Assembly: GCA_001647635.1 (NCBI GenBank)
Contig: CP014761.1
Span: 1,426,001-1,490,000, forward strand
Length of the DNA stretch: 64,000 nt
DNA from: Leifsonia xyli
GTDB lineage: Bacteria; Actinomycetota; Actinomycetes; Actinomycetales; Microbacteriaceae
Direction of reading: 5' to 3'
Shown: piece by piece, positions 1 to 10,246 of the stretch
How positions within the stretch are numbered: position 1 is the stretch's first letter
Layout: the number at the start of each line of letters is the position of its first letter
The notes under the pieces: model-generated
Seen by the model: only the letters and a program-made list of their open reading frames with translations
What the model was told of the DNA's origin: nothing
Database searches by the model: none
Position numbers and translations under genes: made by a program

Positions 1-1013
1 ATGCCCTTCACCGTCTCGGCCATGGCGAGGGTGACCGTCCGGTTGGCCGCGATGACGCCGCCGTACGCCGAGACCGGGTCACACTCGTGGGCCTTGCGGT
101 GGGCCTCGGCGATGTCGTCCGCGACCGCGATCCCGCAGGGGTTCGCGTGCTTGATGATCGCCACGGCCGGCTGGTCGAAATCGTACGCGCTGCGCAGGGC
201 GGCGTCCGCGTCCACGTAGTTGTTGTAAGACATCTCCTTGCCGCCGAGCTGCGTCGCCTGGGCGATGCCGTGTCCGGCCGGGTCGGCGTAGAGCGCCGCC
301 GCCTGGTGCGAGTTCTCGCCGTAGCGCAGGGTCTGCTTCAGCACGGCGCGGGCCTCCCAGCGCTCCGGGAAGTCGTCCGTCGACGGCGCCTCGCCGGCGA
401 ACCAGGCCGCCACTGCGCCGTCGTATGCGGCCGTATGCGCGAACGCCTTCGCGGCGAGCGCCTGACGCTGCTCGAACGTGGTGCCCCCGGCGCCGACGGC
501 CTCGATCACCGTTCCGTAATCCGACGGTGACACCACGATGGCCACGTTCGCGTGGTTCTTCGCCGACGCGCGCACCATCGCCGGGCCGCCGATGTCGATC
601 TGCTCGACGACGTCATTGCCGACGGCGCCGGACGCCACCGTCTCGACGAACGGGTACAGGTTGACGACCACGAGCTCGAACGGCTCGATGCCGAGGTCTT
701 TCAGCTGCTCCTCGTGCGACGCGAGCCGCAGGTCGGCGAGCAGCCCCGAGTGGATGGCCGGGTGCAGGGTCTTGACGCGGCCGTCGAGCGACTCCGGGAA
801 GCCTGTGACGCTCGCCACGTCGGTCACCGCGAAACCGGCGTCGCGGATGGTCTGGGCCGTCGAGCCGGTCGAGACGAGTTCCACGCCCGCTCCGGCGAGG
901 GTGGCGGCCAGGTCGAGCAGCCCCGACTTGTCGCTGACCGAGATCAGCGCCCGGCGGATCGGGACGAGGTCCCGCTCGCGGTACAGGCTGGCGTCGTGAC
1001 GGGGTCCGCTCAT
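1..1013 (-). CDS. purH: PurH, bifunctional AICAR formyltransferase / IMP cyclohydrolase (partial)
   Basis: It catalyses the last two steps of IMP synthesis: formylation of AICAR with 10-formyl-THF, then ring closure. The window edge removes the C-terminus, leaving about 337 of the usual 520-530 residues. The N-terminal MGS-like cyclohydrolase domain covers roughly residues 15-200 ([11 protein letters not shown], then [11 protein letters not shown] near 82), followed by the start of the formyltransferase domain with KHANPCG at about 288-294, which carries the catalytic Lys-His. The ATG overlaps the TGA of purN by 4 bp (ATGA), indicating translational coupling. The identification is clear from the motifs. 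Confidence 0.97.
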   Translation of the reverse strand, partial: MSGPRHDASLYRERDLVPIRRALISVSDKSGLLDLAATLAGAGVELVSTGSTAQTIRDAGFAVTDVASVTGFPESLDGRVKTLHPAIHSGLLADLRLASHEEQLKDLGIEPFELVVVNLYPFVETVASGAVGNDVVEQIDIGGPAMVRASAKNHANVAIVVSPSDYGTVIEAVGAGGTTFEQRQALAAKAFAHTAAYDGAVAAWFAGEAPSTDDFPERWEARAVLKQTLRYGENSHQAAALYADPAGHGIAQATQLGGKEMSYNNYVDADAALRSAYDFDQPAVAIIKHANPCGIAVADDIAEAHRKAHECDPVSAYGGVIAANRTVTLAMAETVKG

Positions 1014-1603
1014 GCTCGGGCAAGCTCCTCGAGGTCGATGTGTCCGTTGGCGATGTCGAGGACGGCGTCGATGAGCAGCCGTCGCTCCACGGGTTTGATG
1101 CGCTCGTGCAGGGCCGCCTCGGTGTCTCCGGGCAGCACCTCCACGCGCTCCTGGCTGATGATCGGCCCCGCGTCCACCCCGTTGTCGACGACGATGAGGC
1201 TGGCGCCGGTCTGCGTGACGCCCGCGGCCAGAGCATCCCGCACCGCGTGCGCGCCGGGGAACTCGGGCAGATACGCGGGGTGGGTGTTGATGAGGTCGGG
1301 CGACAGCGCGTCCACGACCCGCGGCGGGACCAGGCGCATGAAGCCGGAGAGGATGGTGAGGTCGGGCTCCCACTGCCGGATCTGCTCCAGCAGCGCATCG
1401 CCCCACTCCTCCCGGCTCGGATACGAGGTGTACGGGACGGTGAAGGTGGGGATGCCGAAGCGCTCGGCGTGCTCGAAGCCGTCGGCCTCGCGGTCGGCGC
1501 CGACGGCCACCACCCGCGCGGGGAACTCGGCGTCCTGGGCCGCCTCGAGCAGCGCGCGCAGATTGGAGCCACCGCCGGAGATCAGGACGACAATCGAGAG
1601 CAC
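1010..1603 (-). CDS. purN: PurN, phosphoribosylglycinamide formyltransferase
   Basis: It transfers a formyl group from 10-formyl-THF to GAR, the third step of purine synthesis, in the cytoplasm. The 197 residues match the family length. SGGGSN at 9-14 binds the phosphoribosyl group. The catalytic triad is in place: Asn106 and His108 in INTHP, and Asp144 in DNGVDAGP. It lies just upstream of purH with a 4-bp overlap and downstream of perM, the purN-purH/perM order also known in mycobacteria. Nothing odd is seen. Confidence 0.97.
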   Translation of the reverse strand: MLSIVVLISGGGSNLRALLEAAQDAEFPARVVAVGADREADGFEHAERFGIPTFTVPYTSYPSREEWGDALLEQIRQWEPDLTILSGFMRLVPPRVVDALSPDLINTHPAYLPEFPGAHAVRDALAAGVTQTGASLIVVDNGVDAGPIISQERVEVLPGDTEAALHERIKPVERRLLIDAVLDIANGHIDLEELARA

Positions 1604-1667
1604 CCGACCAGCCTAGCGGCGGACCGCAGGGCCCGGATGCGCGTTCGCCGACCTGTGGACAACCGGC

Positions 1668-2948
1668 TCAGCGGCACACGCGCGCCCCGGCGACGAGCCC
1701 GATCACCGCGCCGACCGCGACCTCGGCGGCGCCGAGCGCGGCGACCAGCCACGGGTTCGGTCCGACGTCGTGCAGGCGGCCCGGTCCGATCGCGCCCGAC
1801 GACCACCACGCGAGCAGCCCGAGCTGGATGCCCGCGACCACGCCGATTCCGAGGGCGACGAGAACGCGATCCCGGATGCCGTCGAAGCGGCCGGCCACCG
1901 CATCCACCCGCGATCGCAGCAGCGCACCGGCGAGGAAGCCGGCGAGCAGGGGCACCACGACGCCGACCAGCCCGAAGGCGAAGCCGCCGGGAGGGATGAC
2001 GCCGAACAGCGGCAGGCCCGGCAACGGTCCGAGGTCGGTTCCGAGAGGGCTGACCGACGACCCGGTGCCGATCGCGAATCCCGGTCCGATGAGCCAGGAC
2101 GCCATCCAGACGACGACGTTGGGCAGCAGGGCGAGCTGCCCGATCGTGAGCGCCACGCCGCCCACCACACCGGACTGCACCTGCTCGTACAGGCTGATGA
2201 TCGTCCCGTAGTGCCCGAAGATCAGCAGCGCGAGGATGAGAGCGGCGACGCCGATCACGATCGCGGTCGCCGCCGTGCCCGCCCGGAGCGCGGCCAGCGC
2301 TCCGACGCGCAGCCGCTCGGGAACGGCGTCGGTGCGCGTCCGGAGAACGGAGAGGACCGCGGTGCCCGAGCCGCCGGAGCCGGACGGGAGCGCCTCGCCG
2401 CCGTCCGCCGTCGTAAGACGCACATCCTCCTCCGACGCCCCGCGCAAGGCGGCGAAGCCGAAGCCGACGGCGATGCCGACCGCGTACACGAACGGTGGAA
2501 GCACGATCCCCTGCCACACCGACGGCTGCACGACCGCCGACCCCGACGACAGCGCGACGACCGTCGAGATGACGGCGAACGTCGCCAGCGCGCTCAGCGC
2601 ACCGACCAGCCGCTGCGCCGTCTCCGCTGCGCGCATCCCGGTGCGGACGCCGAGCCCGGCTGTGAGCGCGGCGAAGCCGAGCAGCGCGATCGTCACCTGG
2701 AACGGCGTGCCGGCGGCCGGCAGGCCCAGCTGCGCGACGGTCTGCGGGTCGAGGGCGACCGTCAGGTTGACGCCGTGACCGACCAGCCACACGTCGGCCG
2801 CGGAATGCCACACCACGGCGAAATCCGCGCCCAGGTGGTACTGCGTCGCCCATAGGATCGTGATCGGGACCAGGCAGATCCCGAGGCCGATGGCGGCCAC
2901 GATCAGCGCCTCCAACGCGGCGAGCAGGGCGACGGATGTGCGACTCAT
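1668..2948 (-). CDS. perM: PerM-like (DUF6350) cell-division membrane protein
   Basis: This 426-residue polytopic membrane protein has about ten hydrophobic segments, starting with LEALIVAAIGLGICLVPITI, separated by Gly/Ser/Thr/Pro-rich loops. No enzymatic motif is visible. The size, topology and position beside purN-purH match Mycobacterium Rv0955 (PerM), which supports division through the septal protein FtsB under stress. The name rests on synteny and overall character rather than a signature motif. It ends 64 bp before purN and starts 72 bp after the preceding minus-strand gene, so co-transcription with purNH is plausible. Confidence 0.75.
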   Translation of the reverse strand: MSRTSVALLAALEALIVAAIGLGICLVPITILWATQYHLGADFAVVWHSAADVWLVGHGVNLTVALDPQTVAQLGLPAAGTPFQVTIALLGFAALTAGLGVRTGMRAAETAQRLVGALSALATFAVISTVVALSSGSAVVQPSVWQGIVLPPFVYAVGIAVGFGFAALRGASEEDVRLTTADGGEALPSGSGGSGTAVLSVLRTRTDAVPERLRVGALAALRAGTAATAIVIGVAALILALLIFGHYGTIISLYEQVQSGVVGGVALTIGQLALLPNVVVWMASWLIGPGFAIGTGSSVSPLGTDLGPLPGLPLFGVIPPGGFAFGLVGVVVPLLAGFLAGALLRSRVDAVAGRFDGIRDRVLVALGIGVVAGIQLGLLAWWSSGAIGPGRLHDVGPNPWLVAALGAAEVAVGAVIGLVAGARVCR

Positions 2949-3020
2949 GACCGAACGGAGCCTACCGGCGCGCGCGCCTGCGGCACCGGCGACACTTCGG
3001 CGCTCAGGAGACCGCCGGGC

Positions 3021-4400
3021 TCAGGGCACCGTCACGACCGGCGTGTCGTCGTCCGCCGCCTCCGGGACCGTGATGACCGGACGCTGCAGCAGTTCCAGGA
3101 TGGCGACGACCAGGGCCGCCAGCACCAGCGTCCAGATGATCAGCGAGGGCGTCAGCGGACGGACGAACAGCACCACCGCCGCGGCGATCACGGCGACCGC
3201 CGCACGGAGGAGCGTCCGCTGCGCGTAGAGCCACTCCCCCACGCGACCCGTCGTGATGCCGTGGGACTCGGCCGATGTGCGCACCCAGGCCACCCCCGAC
3301 CCGAAGAACCCGCGCAGGCGGCGCGGCACCCCGAACGGACCGGAGTACCAGCCGACGAGGGCCACGGCGATCGCCAGCACGAGCACCGCGACGGCGGTGG
3401 AGATCATCGCGTCCGTGACGGTCGAATACAGCTTCTGCGAGAGCGCCGAGGGAATCAGCGACGGGGACACCGAGGCCTGGAACACGATCCGCCCGACGGA
3501 GATCGCGGCGAGCGTCAGGGCCATCGCCAGGCCCAGCCCGACGGCCGCCCACACCAGCGCGAGCGCCCGTCGACGGGCGACGATGACGCCGAGCGCCAGC
3601 AGGCCGATCGCCACCCACGGCAGCCACGCCCCCGCGGCGACGGCCAGCCCATAGAACAGCTGCAAGGTCGGGATGGACGACCTTTGCGCGACCGTGATCG
3701 TCTTGTCGATGGTCGGGATGCGGGACGCGAACGTGATCCCCTGCGCGACGAGCTGTTGTTTCACGCGGTCCATGATCGGGGCGAGCTGGATGCCGATCGA
3801 GCCGTTGGCGCCGATAGTGACCGCGGAGTTGCCGCTGTTCGTCATCGTGGCTTCGAGCTGGTTGTGACTCGCCCGCAACGCCTCCTGCCAGACCTGGGCG
3901 AAGGCGTCCGACGCCACGAACCGCTGGACGGTCGACTGCAGGAGCGACACGATCCCCTGCGCCATCGGGGCCTTCAGCGCATCCAGGGCCTTCGTCGCGA
4001 CCGGCCCGGTGCCGAGCCCGGTGATGCCGTCGATCACCTGATCGGTGAGCTGCGGGATGTCGACGTTGTCCTGGACCGCTTTGACGGCCTGGTCGGTCAC
4101 GAAGGCCTGGACTGCGGGGTCGTGCGCGAGCGGGGCGTAGGTCGCGACGAATGTGTCCGTGTCGGTCAGCTGGACCTTGGCCCAGGACGAGACGACGGCG
4201 AGCGGCGCCAGGATGGCGCCCAGAACGATGAGGACCGTCGCCAGCAGCGTCCAGCCCCATCCGCGTCGGTGCGTGACGGGCGGCGGCGGTGGGACCGGAG
4301 TCGTGTCGGCGTCCGCCCCCGCCTGCAGCCGCAGGGACGCGTTCTCCTCCTCCAGCGCCGCGATGCGCTGCAGCAGTTCGGCGTTCGTCAGACGAGCCAT
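3021..4400 (-). CDS. Uncharacterised multi-pass membrane protein with N-terminal coiled coil
   Basis: The function is not recognised. The 459 residues begin with a short leucine-heptad coiled coil (AELLQRIAALEEENASLRLQ) and a proline stretch, then a membrane segment near residue 50. A polar region of about 180 residues follows (TDTDTFVATYAPLAHDP...), probably extracytoplasmic, then four or more hydrophobic helices and a short polar tail. A single-span N-terminus, a long exported domain and a helical bundle suggest an envelope protein. The ATG at 4400 is chosen because the coiled coil starts just after it; in-frame upstream codons are poor in context. It may be transcribed with perM. Confidence 0.6.
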   Translation of the reverse strand: MARLTNAELLQRIAALEEENASLRLQAGADADTTPVPPPPPVTHRRGWGWTLLATVLIVLGAILAPLAVVSSWAKVQLTDTDTFVATYAPLAHDPAVQAFVTDQAVKAVQDNVDIPQLTDQVIDGITGLGTGPVATKALDALKAPMAQGIVSLLQSTVQRFVASDAFAQVWQEALRASHNQLEATMTNSGNSAVTIGANGSIGIQLAPIMDRVKQQLVAQGITFASRIPTIDKTITVAQRSSIPTLQLFYGLAVAAGAWLPWVAIGLLALGVIVARRRALALVWAAVGLGLAMALTLAAISVGRIVFQASVSPSLIPSALSQKLYSTVTDAMISTAVAVLVLAIAVALVGWYSGPFGVPRRLRGFFGSGVAWVRTSAESHGITTGRVGEWLYAQRTLLRAAVAVIAAAVVLFVRPLTPSLIIWTLVLAALVVAILELLQRPVITVPEAADDDTPVVTVP

Positions 4401-4473
4401 GGCGCCCCCTCCCGGTGCGCGAACTGTACCTCCGGAGGGTCGCGCCTGGGCAGACGGCATCTCGCCGCGCATG

Positions 4474-4508
4474 ACGAAGGCCGGGACCCTCTCGGATCCC
4501 GGCCTCGT
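4474..4508 (-). terminator. Rho-independent-type hairpin after sucD
   Basis: Inverted repeat with arms at 4478-4489 and 4494-4505 (one mismatch), a 4-nt loop and a few further possible pairs outside a bulge. It lies about 20 bp past the sucD stop in the minus direction. No clear U tract follows, as is common in GC-rich actinobacteria. Confidence 0.6.
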
Positions 4509-4527
4509 GCGTTGCAGCGCGTCCGCG

Positions 4528-5415
4528 TCAGAGCGCGGCGTACACCTCGCGGAGCAGCTGGGCGGTCTCGGACGGCGTCTTGCCGACCTTCACGCCCGCG
4601 GCCTCCAGGGCCTCCTTCTTGGCCTGCGCCGTGCCGGCGGAGCCCGACACGATGGCGCCGGCGTGGCCCATTGTCTTGCCCTCGGGCGCCGTGAAGCCGG
4701 CCACGTAGCCGACGACCGGCTTGGTGACGTTGGCCTTGATGAAGTCGGCCGCGCGCTCCTCGGCGTCGCCGCCGATCTCGCCGATCATGACGATCGCCTT
4801 GGTCTCCGGGTCGGCCTCGAACGCGGCGAGCGCGTCGATATGCGTGGTGCCGATGATCGGGTCGCCGCCGATGCCGATCGCGGTCGAGAAGCCGAGGTCG
4901 CGGAGCTCGTACATCATCTGGTACGTCAGCGTGCCGGACTTCGAGACCAGGCCGATCGGGCCCTTGCCGGTGATCGTCGCGGGGGTGATGCCGACGAGCG
5001 ACTCGCCCGGCGTGATGATGCCGGGGCAGTTCGGGCCGATGATCCGGGTCTTGTTGCCCTTCTCCTTGGCGTAGGCCCAGGCCTCGGCCGAGTCCTGCAC
5101 CGGGATGCCCTCGGTGATGACCACCAGGAGCGGGATCTCGGCGTCGATGGCCTCGACCATCGCGTCCTTCGCGAACGCCGGCGGCACGAAGATGATCGAC
5201 ACGTCGGCGCCGGTCTTCTCGATCGCCTCGACGACCGTGCCGAAGACGGGCAGCTCGACGTCGCCGTGGGTGACGGTCGTGCCGGCCTTGCGCGCGTTGA
5301 CGCCGCCGACGACCTGAGTGCCGGCCTTCAGCATCAGAGCGGTGTGCTTGGTGCCCTCACCGCCGGTGATGCCCTGGACGATGACCTTGGAGTCCTTGTT
5401 GAGGAAGATAGACAT
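4528..5415 (-). CDS. sucD: Succinyl-CoA ligase (ADP-forming) alpha subunit
   Basis: In the TCA cycle it forms succinate and ATP/GTP from succinyl-CoA together with SucC. The 295 residues match the family. The CoA-binding Rossmann domain is N-terminal ([14 protein letters not shown]). The phospho-acceptor histidine lies in the conserved [10 protein letters not shown] segment (about residue 250), and [12 protein letters not shown] is near 125. It starts 17 bp after sucC, the usual sucCD operon, and is followed by a hairpin terminator. Confidence 0.98.
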   Translation of the reverse strand: MSIFLNKDSKVIVQGITGGEGTKHTALMLKAGTQVVGGVNARKAGTTVTHGDVELPVFGTVVEAIEKTGADVSIIFVPPAFAKDAMVEAIDAEIPLLVVITEGIPVQDSAEAWAYAKEKGNKTRIIGPNCPGIITPGESLVGITPATITGKGPIGLVSKSGTLTYQMMYELRDLGFSTAIGIGGDPIIGTTHIDALAAFEADPETKAIVMIGEIGGDAEERAADFIKANVTKPVVGYVAGFTAPEGKTMGHAGAIVSGSAGTAQAKKEALEAAGVKVGKTPSETAQLLREVYAAL

Positions 5416-5432
5416 GGTTGTTCGTCCTTCGC

Positions 5433-6596
5433 TTACTTCGCGGCCAGCTCGGCGGCCTTGTCGGCGCCCTCGTCCATGGTGAGCGCGAGGGTGACCAGCG
5501 GATGGTTCGCCTCGGTGAGGATGCGGCGGCCCTCGTCGACCTTGTTGCCGTCCAGCCGCACGACGAGCGGCTTGTTCGCCTCGTCACCCAGGATCTGCAG
5601 GGCGTTCACGATGCCGTTCGCGACCGCGTCGCACGCGGTGATGCCGCCGAAGACGTTGACGAACACGCTCTTCACCTGCGGGTCGTTCAGGATGACGTCG
5701 AGGCCCGCCGCCATGACCTCGGCGGACGCACCGCCGCCGATGTCGAGGAAGTTCGCCGGCTTCACGCCGCTGTGCTTCTCGCCGGCGTAGGAGACGACGT
5801 CGAGCGTCGACATGACGAGGCCCGCGCCGTTGCCGATGATGCCGACCTGGCCGTCGAGCTTGACGTAGTTGAGGTTCGCGGCCTTCGCCTTCGCCTCCAG
5901 CGGGTCGGCTGCGGCCTTGTCCTCGAGCGCCTCGTGGTCGGGGTGACGGAAGTCGGCGTTCTCGTCGAGGGTGACCTTGCCGTCGAGGGCGATGATGTCG
6001 CCCTCCTCGGTGAGGACCAGCGGGTTCACCTCGACCAGGGTCGCGTCCTCGCCGGTGTAGACCTCGTAGAGCTTCACGAAGACGTCGGCGACCTTCTCGA
6101 CGAGGTCGTCCGGGAAGCCGGCGGCCTTCGCGATCTCGACGGCCTTCGCGTGGTCGACGCCGCCGCGCGGGTCCACCTCGATGCGGGCGAGCGCCTCGGG
6201 CTTCTCGACGGCGAGCTGCTCGATCTCCATGCCGCCCTCGACGCTGGTCAGCGACAGGTACGAGCGGTTGGCCCGGTCGAGGAGCACCGAGAAGTAGAAC
6301 TCGCGGGCGATGCGGGCGCCACCGGCGACCATCACGCGACGGACCACGTGGCCCTTGATGTCGAGGCCCAGGATGGCCTTCGCGGCCTCTTCCGCCTCGT
6401 CCGGGGTCTTGGCGACCTTCACGCCACCGGCCTTGCCGCGCCCGCCGACCTTCACCTGCGCCTTGACGACGGTCACGCCGCCGAGCTTCTCGGCTGCCGC
6501 GCGCACCTCCTCGGGGGTGTCCGCGACGATGCCCGGAAGGACCGGGACCCCGTACTTCTCGAACAGGTCTCTGGCCTGGTACTCGTATAGATCCAC
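5433..6596 (-). CDS. sucC: Succinyl-CoA ligase (ADP-forming) beta subunit
   Basis: It is the ATP-grasp subunit that binds nucleotide and succinate and pairs with SucD. The 387 residues match the family: ATP-grasp N-terminal region ([19 protein letters not shown]), [16 protein letters not shown] near 45-60, [12 protein letters not shown] near 195, and [10 protein letters not shown] in the C-terminal ligase domain. The start is GTG at 6596, placed by conservation of the LYEYQA N-terminus; the frame continues far upstream but that part opposes the plus-strand surface-protein gene. The 234-bp gap to that divergent gene must hold the sucCD promoter. Confidence 0.97.
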   Translation of the reverse strand: MDLYEYQARDLFEKYGVPVLPGIVADTPEEVRAAAEKLGGVTVVKAQVKVGGRGKAGGVKVAKTPDEAEEAAKAILGLDIKGHVVRRVMVAGGARIAREFYFSVLLDRANRSYLSLTSVEGGMEIEQLAVEKPEALARIEVDPRGGVDHAKAVEIAKAAGFPDDLVEKVADVFVKLYEVYTGEDATLVEVNPLVLTEEGDIIALDGKVTLDENADFRHPDHEALEDKAAADPLEAKAKAANLNYVKLDGQVGIIGNGAGLVMSTLDVVSYAGEKHSGVKPANFLDIGGGASAEVMAAGLDVILNDPQVKSVFVNVFGGITACDAVANGIVNALQILGDEANKPLVVRLDGNKVDEGRRILTEANHPLVTLALTMDEGADKAAELAAK

Positions 6597-6830
6597 GGTT
6601 ATCCAATCCGCTGATTGCCCGGTGAGCTCGTGGCTGCCGGCTGGTTGCTCCTGGCGGTCCGACGCGAGAATAGCTCGACGCCGAGATAAATTCGCCAGGA
6701 AGAACTTTAGCGCGTCCGCCTGGACGGCTCGTAACCGGGCGACCTGTCCACAGGCCTTCTCGGCGGGAGGTTCTCCACTGATTCGCAGAATGCCGGGTCG
6801 GGCCGGTGCTGTGGCCGCGACCGTGGAGGC

Positions 6831-8315
6831 ATGACCCAACGACCTCTCTCCTTCATCACCGCGGTGAGCCTCGTCGGCCTCGCCGTCTTCCTCGGCGTCC
6901 TGCAGAGCCTGTTCGCGTCCGCGCCGGCCGCCCGCGCCCTCGCCGGCGTCGGGCACGGGCCCGGCTATCTGTCCTCCGACGGCTGGTGGCTCGGCGCCTA
7001 CCGGTTCGACGACGGCGCGCAGGGCTTCTGCCTCAACCCGGGCAAGGCGGCGCCCGTCGGGCTGCAGTACAGCTATGCCGACCCGGCGGGGATGGGATGG
7101 TGGACGCCCGAGCAGTCCGCGGTGTTCGCCTACATCGCACGCACCTGGGCGCCCGGCGGAGATCCGCTGACCGCGGCCGCCGGCCAGCTGGCGACCTGGA
7201 TCTACGCGGGCGTGTCCGAGCCGGAGGCGCAGAAGTACGCCGCGCGAGCAGGGGCGGACACCGACGCCGTCTACGCGCGCGCCCACGAGATGCTGGCGGA
7301 GGCGCAGAGCCGGGGATCCACCGGGGTGCACGCGGCCGCTGTCGTCGAACTGGCAGCATCCGGGCCCGGGCGCGTCCGGGTCGAGCTGACCGTCGACCGC
7401 CTCTCGGGTGCCGAATCGCTCGCTCCGGGCGCCCATCCGGTGTCGGTGACGCTCGACGGCGCGACCTTCGCCGACGGCGGTTCGACCGCCTCGATCCCGT
7501 CGGGGACCGACGTGCCGATCCTCCCGAGCGGGACAGGGGCGAGCGTGGCCGTCTCGGCGACGGCGACGACGGCCGCACTGCCCTACGGGCGTGATGTGAC
7601 CGTCGCCCTGCCGACCGTCGACGCACAGGCGGTGCTGATCGCCCGGCCGTCCACCGCGTCCGCCGTCGCCCGCGCCGACGTCACGGGACCGTCGCCGCTG
7701 CCGTTCCAGCCCCGCGTCGAGACGCGGACCACGGCACCGGAGGCGCGTCCCGGCGCCCAGGTCGCGGACCGGCTCACCGTGAGCGTCGCCGATGGCGAGG
7801 GGCTGCTTCCGAGCTGGGGTGTCCGGGCTGTGGACGACGGATTCGAGCCGGTGACCGCTGTCGTCGAGAGCACCCTGCACGGGCCGTTCGGCGCACCCAT
7901 CTCGGAGGCCGAAGCCGCTCCTGACGACGGCCCGACCGTCTGCACCGTGGAGACGGAGGTCCACGGCGCCGGCGAGTACACCACGCCGTCGTGCACGCTT
8001 CCGTCGGAGGGCTACTACGTCTGGACCGACCGCATCGACCCGTCGCGGACGCCCGAGCCGGAGGGCGGCGGCCGGATCAGGCCGTGGACCTCGCGGTTCG
8101 GCGTCGCCCAGGAGATCAGCAGGGTCGGTTCGGTCGCGGCGCCTGCGGTGGAGCATCAGTCCACACGCGAGCTGGCCGCGACGGGGTCCGACGTGTCCGC
8201 CCCGGCGCTCTGGAGCGCCGGCACCGCACTGGCGGGGATCGGCCTCGTCACCGGTGCCCGGCTCCGCGGCCGGCGCGTCCCGCGTCGCGCCCGTTCGACG
8301 TGGATGCGGCGATGA
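6831..8315 (+). CDS. Secreted, sortase-anchored surface protein with thioester-like domain
   Basis: A 494-residue predicted cell-wall protein. A signal-anchor-like hydrophobic stretch (residues 8-38) leads the chain. Next comes a region resembling a thioester domain: Cys67 in GFCLNPGK and Gln119 in [12 protein letters not shown] are the spacing and context expected of an internal Cys-Gln thioester, used by Gram-positive surface proteins to bind host or surface amines. Beta-rich, Thr/Ser/Val-rich stretches follow, with a module ending [20 protein letters not shown]. The C-terminus has LAATG (448-452), a hydrophobic helix and an Arg-rich tail, fitting class E sortase sorting (LAxTG). Thioester assignment is inferred from the motif pair; no structure was tested. 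Divergent from sucC. Confidence 0.72.
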   Translation: MTQRPLSFITAVSLVGLAVFLGVLQSLFASAPAARALAGVGHGPGYLSSDGWWLGAYRFDDGAQGFCLNPGKAAPVGLQYSYADPAGMGWWTPEQSAVFAYIARTWAPGGDPLTAAAGQLATWIYAGVSEPEAQKYAARAGADTDAVYARAHEMLAEAQSRGSTGVHAAAVVELAASGPGRVRVELTVDRLSGAESLAPGAHPVSVTLDGATFADGGSTASIPSGTDVPILPSGTGASVAVSATATTAALPYGRDVTVALPTVDAQAVLIARPSTASAVARADVTGPSPLPFQPRVETRTTAPEARPGAQVADRLTVSVADGEGLLPSWGVRAVDDGFEPVTAVVESTLHGPFGAPISEAEAAPDDGPTVCTVETEVHGAGEYTTPSCTLPSEGYYVWTDRIDPSRTPEPEGGGRIRPWTSRFGVAQEISRVGSVAAPAVEHQSTRELAATGSDVSAPALWSAGTALAGIGLVTGARLRGRRVPRRARSTWMRR

Positions 8316-8372
8316 GCGACACCATGCGCACGCTTTGGGGACCTTCGCAGGCGCTCACGTCAGGATGTCGGC

Positions 8373-9203
8373 GTGCGGACCTCTCAGCGGAACAGGCCTG
8401 TCGTGGCGAGCGAGCTCGCAGCGGAGGCGTTGACACTCGCCGGCGGCGGCCGGGCGCTCCTCCTGCAGATCGCGCACCCGGCGGTGGGGCGCGGTGTGGT
8501 GGAGCACAGCGACTTCGCGACGCGGTTGATGGACCGCTTCGACGGCACCATGCTCTACCTGACCGCGTCGATGTTCGGCACGCCGGACGAACTGCGGGCC
8601 ATCCGCCGTATCGTGAACCGGGCGCACGCTCCCGTCCGCGGCGGCTCTCCGGCCACGACGTACAATGCCTACGATCCGGACCTGCAGCTCTGGGTCGCCG
8701 CCACCCTCTACCAGACCATGATGGACCTGCATCGGCGCGTGTTCGGGCCGCTCACCGACCGGCAGGCGGATGCGGTCTACCGGGATATGACGAGCTCCCT
8801 CTCCAATCTGCAGCTGTCCCCCGACCGATGGCCCGCGACGCGCGACGCGTTCGACGCCTACTGGAACGAGCTGGTGGGAACTCTCTCCGTGGATTCGGAT
8901 GTGCTGGCGGTCTCGCGGCAGATCCTCTACCCGAAAGCGGTGCCCTGGTGGTTCGGCCCGAGTGCGCCGCTGCTCCGCCTGGTGACCGCGGGCCTGCTCC
9001 CACATTCCGTGCGCACGCAGTTCCACCTGCCGTGGGACGAGCGTCGTCAGCGCCGCTTCGACCGCTTGTTCCGGTGGACGCGCATCGTCTATCCGAGGCT
9101 GCCGCTGCGGCTCCGCCACCTCCCCCGCGACCGGTATCTGGCGAAGCTGCGCCGGACCGTCGGTGCGACCGGCCCGGCCTCGCCGTCCCTCGCGTCGGAC
9201 TAG
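8373..9203 (+). CDS. Oxygenase MpaB family protein (DUF2236)
   Basis: This 276-residue protein resembles the MpaB/Lcp-type DUF2236 family, haem-binding oxygenases found in fungi and actinobacteria. Seen in the sequence: LLLQIAHPAVGRGVVEHSDFATR near 31-53, the family's N-terminal histidine-containing segment, then RFDGTMLYLTASMFG and LLRLVTAGLLPHSVR. The substrate is unknown. The start is taken as GTG at 8373. It is convergent with the FUSC gene, and the two stop codons share the tetranucleotide CTAG (9200-9203), so there is no intergenic DNA. Confidence 0.8.
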   Translation: MRTSQRNRPVVASELAAEALTLAGGGRALLLQIAHPAVGRGVVEHSDFATRLMDRFDGTMLYLTASMFGTPDELRAIRRIVNRAHAPVRGGSPATTYNAYDPDLQLWVAATLYQTMMDLHRRVFGPLTDRQADAVYRDMTSSLSNLQLSPDRWPATRDAFDAYWNELVGTLSVDSDVLAVSRQILYPKAVPWWFGPSAPLLRLVTAGLLPHSVRTQFHLPWDERRQRRFDRLFRWTRIVYPRLPLRLRHLPRDRYLAKLRRTVGATGPASPSLASD

Positions 9204-10246
9204 GCGGCGAGTCCTCGGGCGCGCTCGATCCCGCGAGCCAGAAGCACCAGCACAATGCCGATCGCGGCGCCGAGGACGGTCTCGAGCACACGATCGACCA
9301 CGAGCACTCCGAGCGGGGTCGGGCTCGCCAGGTGCGAGACCGACAGCGCGAGCGGCGTGATGAACACGAGGGCGGCCCCGTAGTGCCGGGCGACCAGGAT
9401 CTCCGCGAAGAACTGGCAGACCACGATCACGCCGATCACCACGGCCGCGGGAGGCGACCACACCAGGATCAGCGCGGTCACACCCACGCCGACCACGGTG
9501 CCGATGATGCGGTGCAGAGAACGCGAGATCGAGTGCGCGGCACGGGCCGGAGGAATGACCGCGACCAGGCTGACGATCGCCCAATAGGCGTGGCCGAAAC
9601 CGAAGGCGAGAGCGATTCCCCCGGCGAGCAGCACGCCGACGACGTTCTGCCCGACGGTCAGCCAGACGCGCGGGTCGCGCAGCGCGGCCAGGTCGAGCCC
9701 GGGTCTCCGACGGAGCTCGTTCACCAAGCCGGCCCGACTGAGAGCGCGGTGCGGCAGGCCGGGGAGCCGTCGGATGGCCCATCCGGACATGGTGACCAGC
9801 CACGCGAACACCGCAGTGGCAGCCGCAAGGCCGATGCGCGGCAGCGCGTCGGCGGCGGGAGTCGGGACGGCCGCGCAGACCAGGAGTGCGAACACGAAGA
9901 ACAGCGCCTGCGGCGGCACGATCTGGAACACCGTGACGAACAGAGTCCCTTCGCCGACGACCACGACCAACGCGAGCGCGGTGAGCACGAGCGGTTCGCC
10001 GGCCACCGCCAGGCCGACGCCGGCCGAGATGCTCGCCAGCAGAGCCATTGCGGCGACCGTCAGCGTCCGGGCCCGCAACCGGTAGGGCTCGTTCCGCCCG
10101 TACAACGCGGTGAACGCGCCGAACGTGGCGTACGCGGTGAGGTCGAGACGGCCGACGGCGTACAGCACCACCAGGGGGACAGCGACGGCGAGCGCCGCCC
10201 GCAGACCCACCTCGAGGTTCTGCGGAGGTGCGGCGGGCGCCCTCAC
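9200..10246 (-). CDS. FUSC family membrane protein
   Basis: A 348-residue protein with two sets of hydrophobic helices (roughly residues 13-165 and 210-345) around a polar linker (PGLPHRALSRAGLVNELRRRPG). The second half has the FUSC-type sequence FGFGHAYWAIVSLVAVIPPARAAHSISRSLHRIIGTVVG, characteristic of aromatic-acid exporter and fusaric-acid-resistance-like proteins (AaeB/YccS group). The transported substrate cannot be told. The ATG overlaps the pcrA TGA by 4 bp, so it is probably translated with pcrA. Confidence 0.82.
   Translation of the reverse strand: MRAPAAPPQNLEVGLRAALAVAVPLVVLYAVGRLDLTAYATFGAFTALYGRNEPYRLRARTLTVAAMALLASISAGVGLAVAGEPLVLTALALVVVVGEGTLFVTVFQIVPPQALFFVFALLVCAAVPTPAADALPRIGLAAATAVFAWLVTMSGWAIRRLPGLPHRALSRAGLVNELRRRPGLDLAALRDPRVWLTVGQNVVGVLLAGGIALAFGFGHAYWAIVSLVAVIPPARAAHSISRSLHRIIGTVVGVGVTALILVWSPPAAVVIGVIVVCQFFAEILVARHYGAALVFITPLALSVSHLASPTPLGVLVVDRVLETVLGAAIGIVLVLLARGIERARGLAA

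Noticed and set aside
5433-8156. In-frame 907-codon extension of sucC
   Set aside because: The part beyond 6596 opposes the surface-protein gene and lacks similarity to any protein; sucC starts at GTG 6596.
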